Shown here: positions 46,019 to 58,594 of the stretch, in pieces
Layout: each line of letters opens with the position of its first letter
Numbering within the stretch: position 1 is the first letter of the stretch
DNA from: Chitinophagaceae bacterium
GTDB lineage: Bacteria; Bacteroidota; Bacteroidia; Chitinophagales; Chitinophagaceae
Assembly: GCA_016703625.1 (NCBI GenBank)
Contig: JADJBP010000008.1
Location: 172,919-236,918, forward strand
DNA length: 64,000 nucleotides
Reading direction: 5' to 3'
Program-made: the position numbers and the translations under genes
Notes under the pieces: model-generated
What the model was told of the DNA's origin: nothing
What the model saw: only the letters and a program-made list of their open reading frames with translations
Database searches by the model: none

Positions 46019-46843
46019 ATGAAACAGAGATCATTTTTATACCTGCTGATTTTCTATGTTGCTGCCATGCTTCTTTCAAAAATGGCTTACACACAATCAA
46101 ACATTGATACGCTCTGGAGTTTATTAAAGAGGTCTCAGCCCATACAATACAATTCGCCCGTTTGGGAATCGGCGGGTAAAAATCAGATCAAAGAAACCTG
46201 TATTTCGGGGGATTGTACCAATGGTTATGGAATTTCAATTTTCAATGATCGTGTTTCCGCCGGCATATACCAATATGAAGGCTGGTTTTTAAATACAAAA
46301 CATCATGGTGCCGGCATCGTGAAATCTGTAAATACAGCTGCCAGGGTTTGTAATTTTGATCATGGAAAGGAAACCGGTGCCTATCTCCTGGAAAATAACG
46401 GGTTGATGGTACTTCATAATGCCAATGGCAAGGTTGTTAAAAAAGTCAGGGCCGAATTTGGTTTTGATCTGGCTGTTGTACAAAAGCACCAGGCAAATAG
46501 TTTTGAAAATTTTATTCCCTGTAACTGCCTTAGCCGGGCTACCCATATCGTGGAAGCAGAATACCAACAACCATATGATGTGATCGATGAATTCAAAAAT
46601 AACAAGGGTACTAATTATAAGACCGAAACACAACGTGTAGAATATCCCGGCTTAAGGAACAACTGCCTGAATACCGTTTTCGTAAAAGCCATTTCATACG
46701 AAGGGGGTTATTATTTCGACAGGTCGGTTGCCATTTTACCAGGCGCCACCATCATGAAACGGCCATTCAATACAACGTATAATCCCGGCAAAGAAGGTGT
46801 ACAATACCTGGGCCAATATGAAGCAGTGCCGGTTAAAAAATGA
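46019..46843 (+). CDS. Exported hypothetical protein
   Basis: 274 residues, intact, not recognised. Signal peptide MKQRSFLYLLIFYVAAMLLSKMAYTQ. Contains several Cys (CISGDCTNGYG, CNFDHG, PCNCLSRATH, NNCLNTVF) and a MORN-like stretch ISIFNDRVSAGIYQYEGWFLNTKHHGAGI, which suggests a YwqK/MORN-like fold in residues 60-125. The C-terminal ~100 residues are strand-rich (VFVKAISYEGGYYFDRSVAIL). Probably periplasmic or surface. No partner nearby. Confidence 0.6.
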   Translation: MKQRSFLYLLIFYVAAMLLSKMAYTQSNIDTLWSLLKRSQPIQYNSPVWESAGKNQIKETCISGDCTNGYGISIFNDRVSAGIYQYEGWFLNTKHHGAGIVKSVNTAARVCNFDHGKETGAYLLENNGLMVLHNANGKVVKKVRAEFGFDLAVVQKHQANSFENFIPCNCLSRATHIVEAEYQQPYDVIDEFKNNKGTNYKTETQRVEYPGLRNNCLNTVFVKAISYEGGYYFDRSVAILPGATIMKRPFNTTYNPGKEGVQYLGQYEAVPVKK

Positions 46844-46928
46844 AGGATCACTTATTATTTTATTTGTCATGTACCCGCATTTTTCGTTCACTGGCCACAA
46901 ACCGGGGCTACAGGCATAAAATTATCCT

Positions 46929-47465
46929 TTATAGCTTTGGGACCTTTCCCGAAGGATGCGTGAAGAATACCAGTTGAATTTCAGGTTTATTCATAAACCA
47001 ATCCGTTTTAAGTTTTATAGTAACGGGTGATTCGTAACTTTTTTTACCAATTTCCCAAAAAGTCATTTCCCATTTCTTTTCAGTTTTAACTTCATCAGCT
47101 GTTAGCGTATTTTTAAAGATCTCTTTCAGCATTTCACCAAGTTGCACGTAGTACTGTTTAAAATCTGCTATTGATCCGGAAAAAAAATAGGGGCCGGAAA
47201 AACGAATAATAAGTGTTTGTTGTTTATCCTCATCCTCTTCAAACAGGATGATACCATCCCCCATCTCCATTTTCACATCATATTTGTCTTCTTCTGTATA
47301 AAGCCGGTCCTTAACAACCAGGTTTTTCTTAAAATCAGGCAGCGATTTTTTTATTTTCCATAATTTTTCTTTAACCCCCTTTTCTGAACCTATTTTGGGA
47401 CGCTCCTGTCCGTTTGAAAAATACGTTGAAGCTGAAAGAAGCAGCAGTAGAAATATATTTCTCAT
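46929..47465 (-). CDS. Exported hypothetical protein
   Basis: 178 residues, intact, not recognised. Signal peptide MRNIFLLLLLSASTYFSNGQ, then a Lys/Asp-rich body (KIKKSLPDFKKNLVVKDRLYTEEDKYDVKMEMGDGIILFEEDEDKQQ) and a C-terminal beta portion (VTIKLKTDWFMNKPEIQLVFF). Convergent with the previous gene. No domain assignment. Confidence 0.6.
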   Translation of the reverse strand: MRNIFLLLLLSASTYFSNGQERPKIGSEKGVKEKLWKIKKSLPDFKKNLVVKDRLYTEEDKYDVKMEMGDGIILFEEDEDKQQTLIIRFSGPYFFSGSIADFKQYYVQLGEMLKEIFKNTLTADEVKTEKKWEMTFWEIGKKSYESPVTIKLKTDWFMNKPEIQLVFFTHPSGKVPKL

Positions 47466-47548
47466 AAAGAATGATTTTACCAGGCAAAATAATTAATAAA
47501 ATTCAACAGCCAAAATAACCAGGATATTCTCCGGGCGGAACTTTCCTG

Positions 47549-47696
47549 TCTCATCAGGGTTTTCACAAGCAAATTTTCATTCGCGGGGGCCCCCCCCCCC
47601 CCCCCCCCCCCCCCGTTTCATAGTACAAAAGTATTCGTTTTGTTGATCTGATTTATACCCGGTAATTCGCTTCGTGTAACACAAGCCGGGACAGAC
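47549..47696. repeat. Family A element copy 4 with a 25-C run
   Basis: Opens with CTGTCTCATCAGGGTTTTCAC and ends AACACAAGCCGGGACAGAC. A run of 25 C (47590-47614) lies exactly where other copies read CGGGGTTTCAC. The run is probably a sequencing or assembly error at a hard palindrome. Confidence 0.65.
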
Positions 47697-47795
47697 AATG
47701 AACTTTTAAGCATTTGTTTTGTTTAAGTCCTTATAAACGGTGCCGGGTACAGGGAGTTTATTCCGGCTGATTCTTTTAACTATTTTGCATAAAAA

Positions 47796-48669
<874 letters not shown>

Positions 48670-48801
48670 GCCCTTTTTTCGGGGCCGGGTTTTTTTTTTT
48701 GCCCCCGCGCTTTTTTTGAGGTAATTTTTGTTATAGCCTGTCCTGGAAATACAATTCTGGCAATTAAGGTTGCAGGAATTTTGCTTAAAAATCATAAGCA
48801 A

Positions 48802-49044
48802 ATGAAATCTCCATTCAACAGGTACCTGTACATCGGTTTTCTTTTACTGGGCGCTTACCAGGCGCTGTTTTCAAGGGATTATATGCAGGCTGCAGCCTCC
48901 CTGGGCATAGGCCTGGCATTTGATCCGTTCAACCCCGAACAAAAATGGAACGACAGGCCGGCCTGGCAAAAGGCTGTGTTGTTTATTAACCTTGCGCTTG
49001 TTGCAGGTATGTTTGGACTGGGTGTTGGGTTAAATGACAAATAA
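48802..49044 (+). CDS. Small two-helix membrane protein
   Basis: 80 residues, ATG 48802. MKSPFNRYLYIGFLLLGAYQALFS and AVLFINLALVAGMFGLGVGLNDK are membrane helices, with a FDPFNPEQKWNDRPAWQK loop. Not recognised. The last short gene before a large hairpin (49141-49189). Confidence 0.6.
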   Translation: MKSPFNRYLYIGFLLLGAYQALFSRDYMQAAASLGIGLAFDPFNPEQKWNDRPAWQKAVLFINLALVAGMFGLGVGLNDK

Positions 49045-49140
49045 ATAGTACTGCTTTATTGGATCTGTTTTTGGATCGTTGAAACACGAACCAGGGCGGA
49101 GGATGTTCGCATCATCAGTACTTTTATACATTGTATTCTA

Positions 49141-49189
49141 CAGGCGGGTCCTGCATGCTGTACCGTAAGCCATTGCAGAGACCCGCCTG
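49141..49189. terminator. Long hairpin between convergent genes
   Basis: Perfect 10 bp outer stem CAGGCGGGTC (49141-49150) / GACCCGCCTG (49180-49189), with further pairing CTGCATG / CATTGCAG inside. Between the small membrane protein and the choice-of-anchor I gene. Confidence 0.75.
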
Positions 49190-49212
49190 AGAAAACAGAA
49201 ATGGAAAATCTA

Positions 49213-50819
49213 CTAATCACGTTCAGGCATATACACTTTTACCTGTCCGTCATTTTCTGAGCTTACAACCAAAAGGCTGCGTTTGTTCGGGCTCTTTTTT
49301 GCAGGGATAAATAATACACCTTCAGGTGCATCTCCTGTTGCCAGGATCTGCAAAAACCGGGGAGCCACCGGGTTGGTCACATCATAAATAGCTACCGCAT
49401 CAGATCTTTCCAGGCCAACAAAAACAAGGTTGCTCTTTCCAACAGTTCCAACGGTTATTCCTTCAGGTTCTACTCCTTTACTGTCGCTCCTGTCATCATC
49501 ATAATATCCGGCATTTACCACTCTTTGCTCCAGTTCATTTTTTGTATCAAACAAAAGTTGCCCGGAGTTTCCATTCCATACACTGAAAGATCTTGCACCA
49601 AAAGAATAAAGGGCATCAAAAATATTATCATTACCGGTATCCCCAAGTGTTTTTGTAATATTTAAACGACCCATATTTTCATTTAATTTTAAAAATGCAG
49701 CGTTTGGAAATATAGCAGGATTAAGGTTTAAACTGCTAACCCTGGCTTCCTCTGCAAAACCTGTATATTCCCTGGCATCACCTTCATTGGCAGTAAACAG
49801 GTATGGTATTTTCCCTTTATTCAATACAATATCTTCATCTTCGTCATCATCATCATCGTCATCTTTTACTTTATCCAAAACAGCGATCCCATCCGGCATA
49901 TACACACCATAAACCGGCCATTGATTAAAAGTAATTGTACCCAATGGCCTGTCGGTTGGATCAATTGCATTGCCCGCCATGTTATAGTTTTTAAAACCCA
50001 GCGGAAAAATATCAGTGATCACTTTATGAACCAGGTTTACTTTTGCAATACCATTATTTTCCTGCAGCGTTACCCAGGCTGTTTTTGAATCAGAAGAGAT
50101 GGCAATAAACTCAGGCTCTATATCCCGGGCAAATGAAGCGCCCGGCCCGAAGATCCGGAAGCCACGGTTCTTTAAACCGGCTTCCATGGATGCAAATGCA
50201 GCAAAATCAAGGGTAGTAACCTGGTAATTTTCTTTTACCGATATGATGGAAATGGTACCCATCGGGTCAATGGTATAATTGCTGTTGGGTTCTCCTTCAT
50301 TGGCGGTAACGATAAATTTTCCATCCGGGCTGTATTTTATATCATCCGGCAGGGCGCCAACCCCAATAACTTTTACTGGTGTATAATCTGTTGCTTTAAA
50401 ACAACCACTTTACCGGCATCGTTTTTGTGATGGCTTCAATAGCTGCTGCCACAATCCGTCACGCGCTGCAACACTGTTTACAAAACCCCCATAAGTTGTT
50501 ACACTGATACTAGTTAAGAGTACAGGACTGGAAGGAATGGAAAAATCCAATACATCGATCCGGCTACTTCCGTCGGAGTTGTTAACCACAAACAGTTTTT
50601 TTGTTTTTTCATCGTAAGCCGAAATTTCTGCAGCACCGGTATTGCCCAGATCAATGGAACTTAACAGTGCAAAACTGCCCGGGTTTTCCCGGTTCATGCT
50701 TTCTGTTCGGTATTTCCCCTTCCCGGGATTTTTTCAAGCGGTTCAATACTTTTTGTGCATGAGTCAAAGGACAAACCTTCTGCTACAGCCAGTCCAAGTG
50801 TTTTGGTATTCATTTTCAT
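49213..50819 (-). CDS. Choice-of-anchor I domain protein, frameshifted
   Basis: ~535-residue exported protein. It starts MKMNTKTLGLAVAEG with a lipoprotein-type Cys in SFDSCTKS (signal partly broken). The body has the choice-of-anchor I features: IDLGNTGAAEISAYDEKTKKLFVVNNSDGSSRIDVLDFS, FAARDIEPEFIAISSDSKTAWVTLQENNGIA, GVEPEGITVGTVGKSNLVFVGLERSDAVAIYDVTNP and VYMPERD at the end. A poly-Asp stretch (DDDDDDEDED) sits in the middle. Frameshifts near 50400, 50280 and 50730. A propeller-like extracellular protein, sometimes phosphatase- or nuclease-linked; the activity is unknown. Confidence 0.8.
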
Positions 50820-51146
50820 GTTTTAATTTTTTAAACCTGAAAATTAGAATTCATGGTTTACCGGTATGTGATGTAATTATTAAGACAATATTAAGCCTTA
50901 CCATTATAATTTAACCGTTGGTTGGATCCGGGTATGAGCCGTTAATGAAACCCACTAAAACCGGTGTTCCCAGCTAAGCTGAAGGATCACCTGCGAATAA
51001 TGTTTGTTAGATAATGTAAACAGCCCCTACTTCTGGCTGGTACCAAGGCGGGTCTTTGCATTAGGGCGATGCGTAAGCGAGTACCCGACCTTAAAGGTCT
51101 TATTCCGCAGTAGTAATTTGAAAGCGGCAGGAAAAGCGGGAGTACA

Positions 51147-51815
51147 TCAACGTCTTTTACGGTAAGGAATATGAGAGGCAAAATTCCTGGTAATATTATT
51201 GATCACGTTTTCAGGTTGTGTATCCCAGTCGGAAGCGCTTCTGTAATTATCATTCCAAAGCGTTTCACCTTTGCTGATGATACTACATGATGCCAGGATA
51301 TCGTTCGTTTTATTTGGTACATACACATTTTTATTCAGCACCACTCCTATCACCTGGCGGCCATAGTCAATACCCATGGAAGCGGCATCGCTCATGTATC
51401 TTTTTTTCTGCACTTTCATCCTAACAACAGCATCTACGTTCAATAGGCTGGCAAGTTCTTCATCGGTCTTATACCAGGAGTCACGGATGGAAATTTTATG
51501 TTCGCTGAGCATAGCAATGGTGTTAATATAATTTTGTACACTTACCATCAGCATGTACCGGTCGGTATTGCCATTTCGCAGGATATTATCGTGCAGGAAC
51601 TGCTGGAAGGTCTTACTCTCTGTTTCTTCGATCTTTATAATATCTTCTTCGGTTACATTTTTTGGCCTGGTACCTGTAAAGATCATCTCTACAGGCAGTA
51701 CTGCAATAATTTTATGACCGGCAGTTTTTTCTTCTGCTATGGATGGCACATGGTTGCGGCGGCAGGAACTGTTTACAAAAAAAGGCAGCTATTGCCAGAG
51801 TAAATAATTTTTCAT
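51147..51815 (-). CDS. Hypothetical lipoprotein-like exported protein, frameshifted signal
   Basis: ~222 residues. After frame correction the N-terminus reads MKKLFTLAIAAFFVNSSCRRN, a lipoprotein signal. The body (HKIIAVLPVEMIFTGTRPKN, ETESKTFQQFLHDNILRN, DSWYKTDEELASLLNVDAVVRMKVQKKRYMSDAASMGID) resembles the nucleotide-like alpha/beta fold of TolB-N or CsgG-related lipoproteins in outline only. Function unknown. The gap 50820-51146 holds no gene I recognise, apart from a GACCTTAAAGGTC palindrome at 51088-51100. Confidence 0.6.
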
Positions 51816-52085
51816 AGAAAAGATTTTTAAAAACTTACTCAACGGTTGGTACCCAATTGAGAAAACCACTTATTCAAACGAATTAAAGTGATAAAAATTA
51901 TATGCGGGATGAAAAAACCGGCCCTTTTATATAGTGATATTATTACTCAGTACGTTTATAATTTAATCATTTGGGCAGGGAACAGTTTAGCCGGAATGGG
52001 TAATTGTTTTTAACGATAACCTGGTAATTTCGGTTCATGAAGCAAAACAGATACCGGTTGGTTAAAAATTTGTAAGTTACAGCTT

Positions 52086-53241
52086 ATGCAAAACTGGAAA
52101 AAGAAACTGCTGAATACTGCCATACAACTGGATGATATTTTGATAAGCAGGTTTACCGTTTACGCCGGCGGCTGGGCACCATGGATTCAATACACGTGTT
52201 CCCGTTCAGAACTTATGGTACCCCGCATCATGTATATGTGAGAGGAACGGGTGCTGGAAGATAAAAAATTACTTCGGGCCGGAAAGGGGCGAGCGTGTAT
52301 TTACCAACCTGCTGAATATGTATAAGCGGTTTGAAACGGATGAAGTGCCCGGCGCTACCCTGCAGTTACATTTACCCGGCGGTCCACAGCAGGCCATCAC
52401 AGATAAAGAGGGTTATTTTGTTTTTAACTTCAAACCTGCCACTCCCCTGTTATCTGAAGAACTTTACTTTAGCATCCCGCTGCAACTTGTTGATGCACCC
52501 GCCCCTTTACTGCTGCTCTTGTCAGGCCGAAATGATGATTCCGCCTGCTGATGCAGAATATGGTATCATCAGCGATATTGATGATACCATCATACGCACC
52601 GGTGCAACCAACCTGTTAGCTATGGGCAAAACAGTACTTTTCAGCAATGCCGTTACACGACTGCCTTTTGCAGGTGTCACTGCATTTTACCAGTCGCTGC
52701 AACTGGGCCGCAACGGCAAACGCAATAACCCCCTTTTTTATGTAAGCAGCAGCCCATGGAACCTGTACGACCTGCTGGTAGATTATATGGATCACCACGA
52801 TATTCCGCAGGGGCCTTTGCTGTTGAGGGATTTTGGATTACAAAGTGAATCTTTTATGAGTGGTGATTATTTGAGCCACAAGTTTACTGCCATAAAACAG
52901 ATACTGGATACCTACCCACAGCTGAATTTTGTACTGGTTGGCGACAGTGGTGAACAGGACCCCCTCATTTACCAAGAAGTGGTGAAACATTTTTCCGGGG
53001 CGTATCATTTGCATTTTTATACCGGGATGTAGCAGGAATAAAACAGGAAACAGCACAACAGGTAGTTCTTGAATTAAAGACAGCAGGAGTAGAAATGATA
53101 CTTACCGAACATACCGTAAAAGCTGCTGAACACGCCGCTTCCAACGGCCTGATATTTACTGCAGAAATTCCTGCTATTGTACAGGATAAAAAAGAAGACC
53201 TGGGCGAAGTGCCCGGTAAGGTTGAATCCGGCATCCTGTAA
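52086..53241 (+). CDS. App1-type phosphatase-domain protein, frameshifted
   Basis: ~385 residues. The N-terminus (LNTAIQLDDILISRFTVYAGGWAPW) and LQLHLPGGPQQAITDKEGYFVFNFKP form a beta domain, followed by the DUF2183/App1 HAD-like catalytic block YGIISDIDDTIIRTGATNL (DxDxT), LFYVSSSPWNLYDLLVDYM and FVLVGDSGEQDP. App1 homologues hydrolyse phosphatidic acid; bacterial roles are unclear. Frameshifts near 52240, 52540 and 53030; the C-terminal part IKQETAQQVVLELKTAGVEM follows. Catalytic Asp residues present. Confidence 0.85.
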
Positions 53242-53295
53242 GTTCCTGCAGGCAATTTTGTTTATAAATTATGCTGATGTTTTTTTTATTGTTGG

Positions 53296-53385
53296 TGAAT
53301 CAGCAGGGTTTTCGCCGGCAAAATTTTATTTAAGTATTCACCCGTTGTGAAAATTACGCCAACATTGGCGGAACCTACATATGGT
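53296..53385. repeat. Family A element copy 5 (diverged)
   Basis: TGAATCAGCAGGGTTTTCGC at the left and ACCCGTTGTGAAAATTACGC at the right, resembling family A but more diverged. Between two convergent genes. Confidence 0.6.
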
Positions 53386-53419
53386 TTGAGTGGCACAATT
53401 CGAAGAAGCCACTTTTCGT

Positions 53420-54993
53420 TCAGTTTTTATTTACAGGTATCAATTTTTCAAGTTTCCTGTTCAGTTCATCGATCTGTTTCTGCTGGTCTTTGATGGCTTC
53501 CAGCAGCACGGGGTTATTTTAGAATAGTCAACGGCCTTATATCCATCCTTGCCGGTTACTACCAATTCCGGAAATACTTTTTCCTTTCCTGTGCAATGAA
53601 TCCAATTTGAACGGCATCGGTAAAACCCATTGTAGGAAATTCATCCCTTTTGTATTGATAGGTTACACCTCTTACCTGTTTTAATTTTGATAAAGGGGAA
53701 TTGATCTCCTGGATATTCTTCTTATACCGCAGATCAGATGGCATGATAAAACTTGATGCCAATACATTGCCAATCACATGTAATTTTTCTATAGGGCAGC
53801 GGTGCCAATACCTACATCTCCTGTGTTGGTGATGGTTACCCTTTCCAGGTTATTGGTGCCAAAAGCGATCTTGCCGTCATCAAAGTTCCATACCCCTTTA
53901 TTAACATAATCCGAAGGGTCGCTGCCCACTACAAGCCCTGAAGCAGCATTGGCCGGGTTGTTTGGTGTCATCACACTCAACCCGTCATAGGGCAATGTAA
54001 AAACAGCATTTGTGGCTATCAGTAAACTCAATGAATGAAAGGGATTGTCGGTATTAACGCCTACATAACGGTTGCTTGCTTTCAGGTGAATCATATTGAT
54101 CTTATTGGTACCTAAAAAGAGATCGCCGTTTTCACTGTTCATTATACGGGCTGTTGTCATTAAAGAATTATCCAGGCCGATGTGTAACCCATTGTCATTA
54201 CCCAGGCCAGCCTGTGTGGGGGCGTGCAACAGGATACCGGAATAGTTATCGGGTCCGGAAACGACTGCTGCCGGGTTAAGTCTTATCGTTAAATTATCTG
54301 CAGGACTATCTTCATTAATACCTACAAACAAGCTGTTATTTTTTAAATGCAGTATATCATTATTACTCAATCCAAACCATAGATCTCCTGATTCATAGTT
54401 CGTAATACGGGCAGTAGTTTGAGTGGCATTATCCAATCCGATATGAAACCCGTAATTATTAGCACTGCAATTACCAGGCACAGGTAATATAGCTCTTGTA
54501 TTTAGCTTTATAACAAGATTTTCTCGGGATTTTCATCCCCCAAACCAACAAAGTTGGAACTGGCATTAAAGTACATGGCCGGGAAACCACTGGTCTGAAT
54601 TCTGAAATCAGTAAGATCGGTAGTACCAATATAATGGTTCAGAGGATTGGTTCCGGTATTGCCGTTCAGGCTCCATGCTTCATTGTTGTCTGTAACCATT
54701 CTTATCCACTGTACTCCGTCCCAGTAGTAATAGCCGGGTAATACGGTATTAACTCCCGTTCCTGAATTGACAGTATTATACACAATTAAAGAAGTTGCCG
54801 GTGCACTTAACGGGGTGGGATCATTTTTTGCAATAAGGCCAACTCTTGGAATAAGCATTCCTTTTGTTGTACTGCTCACATCCAGTATCGAACTGCTGTG
54901 AGCAGCATCGCCTGTGCTATTGACAGCAAATGATTGTGCCTGCAAAATATGGGATACTAAACAGGTAACGAGGAGAATGAATAATACTCTCAT
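53420..54993 (-). CDS. Exported protein with C-terminal tail-fibre chaperone domain, frameshifted
   Basis: ~520 residues. Signal peptide MRVLFILLVTCLVSHILQAQ; repeated beta units (LLHAPTQAGLGNDNGLHIGLDNSLMTTARIMNSENGDLFLGTNKINMIHL occurs twice in diverged form). C-terminal SDLRYKKNIQEINSPLSKLKQVRGVTYQYK is the S74 intramolecular-chaperone (endosialidase-like) signature, with an LEAIKDQQKQIDELNRKLEKL coiled coil to the end. Such domains fold trimeric fibres and cut themselves off. Frameshifts at ~54490, ~53785 and ~53555. Likely a surface fibre. Confidence 0.8.
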
Positions 54994-55216
54994 TTATTTA
55001 GTTTTAGAATTTAATATAATGTAACAAATATATGGAAAAGGCTACTGCCTGCAGGCGAATTGGTTTTTTTGAATTGAACTGTTTTCCACAGGATCCTGCC
55101 CTCATCCTGCACAAGTGTTACCCTTGTCCTGCGATTCATTTAACGAAATGATGGCGGGATCGTAATTCACGTAATTCTTAAAATTAAAATGACAGTGTAA
55201 CAGTTTCAGATCATTA

Positions 55217-55285
55217 TTCATCGGGGTTTCACATAAAAGACATTACAAGTTAATAAGTACGTTGTGAAAACCCAGCCGTGATAAA
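55217..55285. repeat. Family A element copy 6 (short form)
   Basis: CATCGGGGTTTCACATAAAA at the left and ACGTTGTGAAAACCCAGCCG at the right, upstream of the tail-fibre-domain gene's start. Confidence 0.7.
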
Positions 55286-55352
55286 AAACAGCAACATTGG
55301 CTGAGCCGTTAGCATGTGTATGTGCACAGGTTGGAACCTGGCTGACGCCCTG

Positions 55353-56419
55353 TTACTGATATTGAATATAGATCGGCTTTGGTGTTAATTTCAATAATTC
55401 AGCAGGGGTGAACATGCCGGATGCCGTTTTACCATCGTTCTTATAAAACAGTTTAAAGCCCGTAAACTGCACCGGTTCCTTATAAATATACCGTTGGTAG
55501 GTAGCTGTTTTCAATATCTTTTCGCCGAAACCATCCATATCCATCACTACCTGTACTTCAGGAACCATTTTTATTTTATCGTAACCCGTTACCATGCCCT
55601 GCGTAAAACGGTGCACCACCAATACTTTGGGAGGAAGGTTATTTTTACGGACCGAGGCAGCCAGGAGATCAATGGCATCATTGATATCATCTGATGTGAA
55701 CGTACCAATTTTAGAACCCGGCCGTTCCCCGTTCTTCATGGAAAATTCAGGATCAATACCCAGGTGTACATTGGGCAGTTGCAAATATTTTTCAAGTGCG
55801 GCCACTTCTTCTTTTACAGTACTGTGCCCTACCTGGATATCTACAAAGACCAGGGCATTGATCTGCCCGGCCCAATCCATAATGGTATCGATCTGGTGAA
55901 AGGGCATGCGCAGGCGGTGTTTTCCTCCCTTGCCGGGTGCGGCCTGTGCGGTAGTGGCAATATAATGTAAAGCCGGTATTGTCTTAACCGACGGGTCGGC
56001 CATTTGCCAGGCAGCTACCTCCTCCTGTAATTTTTTAAACATGGAATCTTTGGGCAACTCTCCTAAAATGCCCATCCGCGTTGAATACAGGTTGCCATAA
56101 AATGCGATGATCCTGTGATCCGGAAAGAGCGCCCCGGGTAAAGGATACACGGTCTTAACCGGCCATTTCCGGTAGAATCATGATTGCTCAGTTCCAGCAT
56201 TTTTTATTGTAACCTGCTGTATCCAATGGAACAGAAGCTGTTTGGGATCGGGTTGCAGAACCTTCCCTGCAATTGCCGCTTTTATTGTATCGGGTTGATC
56301 TGCAGGCGTTGCTGTTTTTATTGTATTGGCCTTTACTGGTATCATTGCAGTTGACCGAGCTGATAAAAAATCAACGGCAGCAGTACATATATCATCGGCA
56401 TTGCATTTGGCTTCTTCAT
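55353..56419 (-). CDS. Exported hypothetical protein, frameshifted
   Basis: ~350 residues, not recognised. After frame correction the start reads MKKPNAMPMIYVLLPLIFYQ. The body has an alpha/beta look with FYGNLYSTRMGILGELPKDSMFKKL, NALVFVDIQVGHSTVKEEVAALEKYLQLPNVHLGIDPEFSMKNGERPGSKIGTFTSDDIND and VLVVHRFTQGM: possibly a TIM-barrel glycosidase-like fold. The Asp/Glu in LGIDPEFSM could be an active site. Frameshifts near 56330 and 56165. Confidence 0.65.
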
Positions 56420-56594
56420 AGTTTGTATATAATTGGATATGCATCAAAAGTTTGCAAATACTATGCCTTAAACAGAAAATCAGCATGGTTTCTTATGTGT
56501 GTAGCGGTTTATTTTTATGATCATTTTCCACAAGAGTATTTATACATGGGGGGATTACGTTATTAGGGCAGGTTGCGAAGGTGTATTATGGAAA

Positions 56595-56626
56595 GGAACA
56601 CTTGTTGCTAACTGGCGCAAGTGTTC
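56595..56626. repeat. Family B-type inverted motif
   Basis: GGAACACTTG at 56595 and CAAGTGTTC at 56618-56626, forming a hairpin with the GAACACTTGCGCC core of family B. Confidence 0.6.
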
Positions 56627-56682
56627 ACGTATCTAATGCCTGTTATATATCGAAATGATGATGGGCCAGTCGGGCGAAGTTT

Positions 56683-58198
56683 CTATTCAGGTTTCAACCA
56701 GATAACCCTCACATTATCATCATCAGGTGATAGTTTAAATGTAACCAAGGTATTAGTTTCCCTATTGCAGTTTGATGTTCCAAAACTGGCAAGGAGGTGA
56801 CCTTTTGACTGTTTGCCGAAAACATAATCTCTTCCGGAAAAACATCCTTTCCCGTAACATAATAAAATGCATCACTTGCTTTAATCCTTCAACTTTACAA
56901 TGTTCTTATATCTTTTACATCATTATTGCGTTCAGTGTCGTTGATGAGCAGGTAGGGTTTAGTAATGCCGTTCACATAAAAAAAAGATTTGTAGGGCTTT
57001 ACTGGTTTTTCATTTCTTAACTTAAAACTCAGTACTTCATTCTTATACATTTTCGGGACAAAAGAAGCAGATGCAACGTCGCCTTCTGAAGTATACTTTG
57101 TCACCAGTACATTTCCTGAATACTCGTAAGTATCATCATATGCATCCCTGGCCCAAACCACTCTTCATATACCAGTGTAAAGGTTTCATCATCATTAATA
57201 TTAAATAACTGTATAGTACCTTTATATCTTATCTTAGTTGAGTAATTGTCTTTATATTTTTTATTCAGTTCGTCCGAAATATTGAAAAATGGTTTCATTC
57301 AAACTTACTGGTAGCAGGATCAATCTTTAAAAATATTGCTTGCACCGGTTTCTCCTTACTCCTTGTTTCTTCTACTACCAGGTAAATCTTAATAGCTGAA
57401 CTAACATAACCTGCGTAACATGCTTCGTAATCATTGTTTTCAGGCAATCCCAGCGAAACAATTTTAGCACCAGGTTGTTTACTGTTGACAGATGCCATAA
57501 CAATTCTTCCTTTTTTCGCATTGAACGGTATTTCTGCTTGCCGTTATTAAAAAAACATGTACAGTTTCCGCCCCGATAACTACCATGTCCATACAAATAA
57601 AAAAAGGAAAAGCCTCCTCGTTGCCCGCATCCAGGTAAGTGCTGTTAATTACAGCATGATTTCCATCAAACTGAATTATTTCTATTGCTTTGCTTTATCC
57701 TCCCCAAATAAATTAAATACACCAACAGCATAATTGTCTGACCGGGGATCTTTTTTTACTTCAAAAGGGTCGAGCATGGCAGTATTCAGCATCCCCTTCC
57801 CCGGAGCTGTTCTGGCAATCGTTCTTTCATCTTTAACTTTTCCGGTATTGCCATCAAAAATAATGACGTGAAGCAAAGCAGCGTTGCCCTCATAACCACT
57901 GATAAAAAACGATGTCGCCCTTTATTTCATAAATTCTGTTCACCCCATACGATTTCAGTGAACCTGTTGGTGTGTATGTAACAGAAGCAAATACCTTATG
58001 CTCCTTGCCATAAAGCACAATTTCTATATCAGCCTTTTTTAGACTTATTATAGCGGTGTTTCCATTATGCAACTGGAGAAATTGTGAAGTCCACATTGGA
58101 CGGGGGAACTCCGGAGACTCGGCAATGATCTTGAACTGTGAAAACGAGAAAAAGTTAAATACAAGTAATAAGAAAATAAGAGCAACTGATTTTTTCAT
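56683..58198 (-). CDS. Exported propeller-like protein, heavily frameshifted
   Basis: ~500 residues as one locus. Signal peptide MKKSVALIFLLLVFNFFSFS. Segments: FPRPMWTSQFLQLHNGNTAIISLKKADIEIVLY, HVIIFDGNTGKVKDERTIARTAPGKGM, FEVKKDPRSDNYAVGVFNL, FKLRNEKPVKPYKSFFYVNG, ending DYVFGKQSKGHLLASFGTSN then LVTFKLSPDDDNVRVIWLKP. At least six frame changes. This may belong to a DUF6770-like family; no catalytic motif. Exported, probably a surface propeller. Confidence 0.55.
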
Positions 58199-58419
58199 TT
58201 TTCAGGTAATTTGAGTAGACTAAAGATACTTTTATTTGGCTTTTACCGTGTCAAAAAGGGTATTATTTATTTGATTAAGCTATTTGCTCTTTTATGGCTT
58301 ATCGCCGGTGATGATAACAGTAGCCGCTATGGTTTATTGAAACATTCTGTGCCGCTTATTGCCGTTGGCCGGAGTCTCCCGAAATGGTCGAGACTTCGCA
58401 CACGGCGGCGAGTGCTGGT

Positions 58420-58527
58420 GCGCCAGTTGGCTTGCGGATGGATGGGAACACCCACAGCGGCGGAACGCTCTTTTCCTGCTCTGGATTTCTGCGCCAGTGA
58501 CCTGTCTTCGCCAGTTGGGGCATTTAA
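58420..58527. repeat. Family B-like fragment
   Basis: GTGCGCCAGTTGGCTTGCGG, GGATGGGAACACCCAC and CTTCGCCAGTTGGGGCAT are partial family-B motifs. The gap 58199-58594 has no gene otherwise. Confidence 0.5.
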
Positions 58528-58594
58528 ATGCCGTTTTATATGTATATTTGTTTATCCCGTATTGGGCAACCATACTAACTTTTAAAAAAGTATT

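Noticed and set aside
53420..54993. Prophage tail fibre
   Set aside because: The S74 chaperone domain occurs on phage fibres, but no other phage gene is near, and the protein has a bacterial signal peptide.
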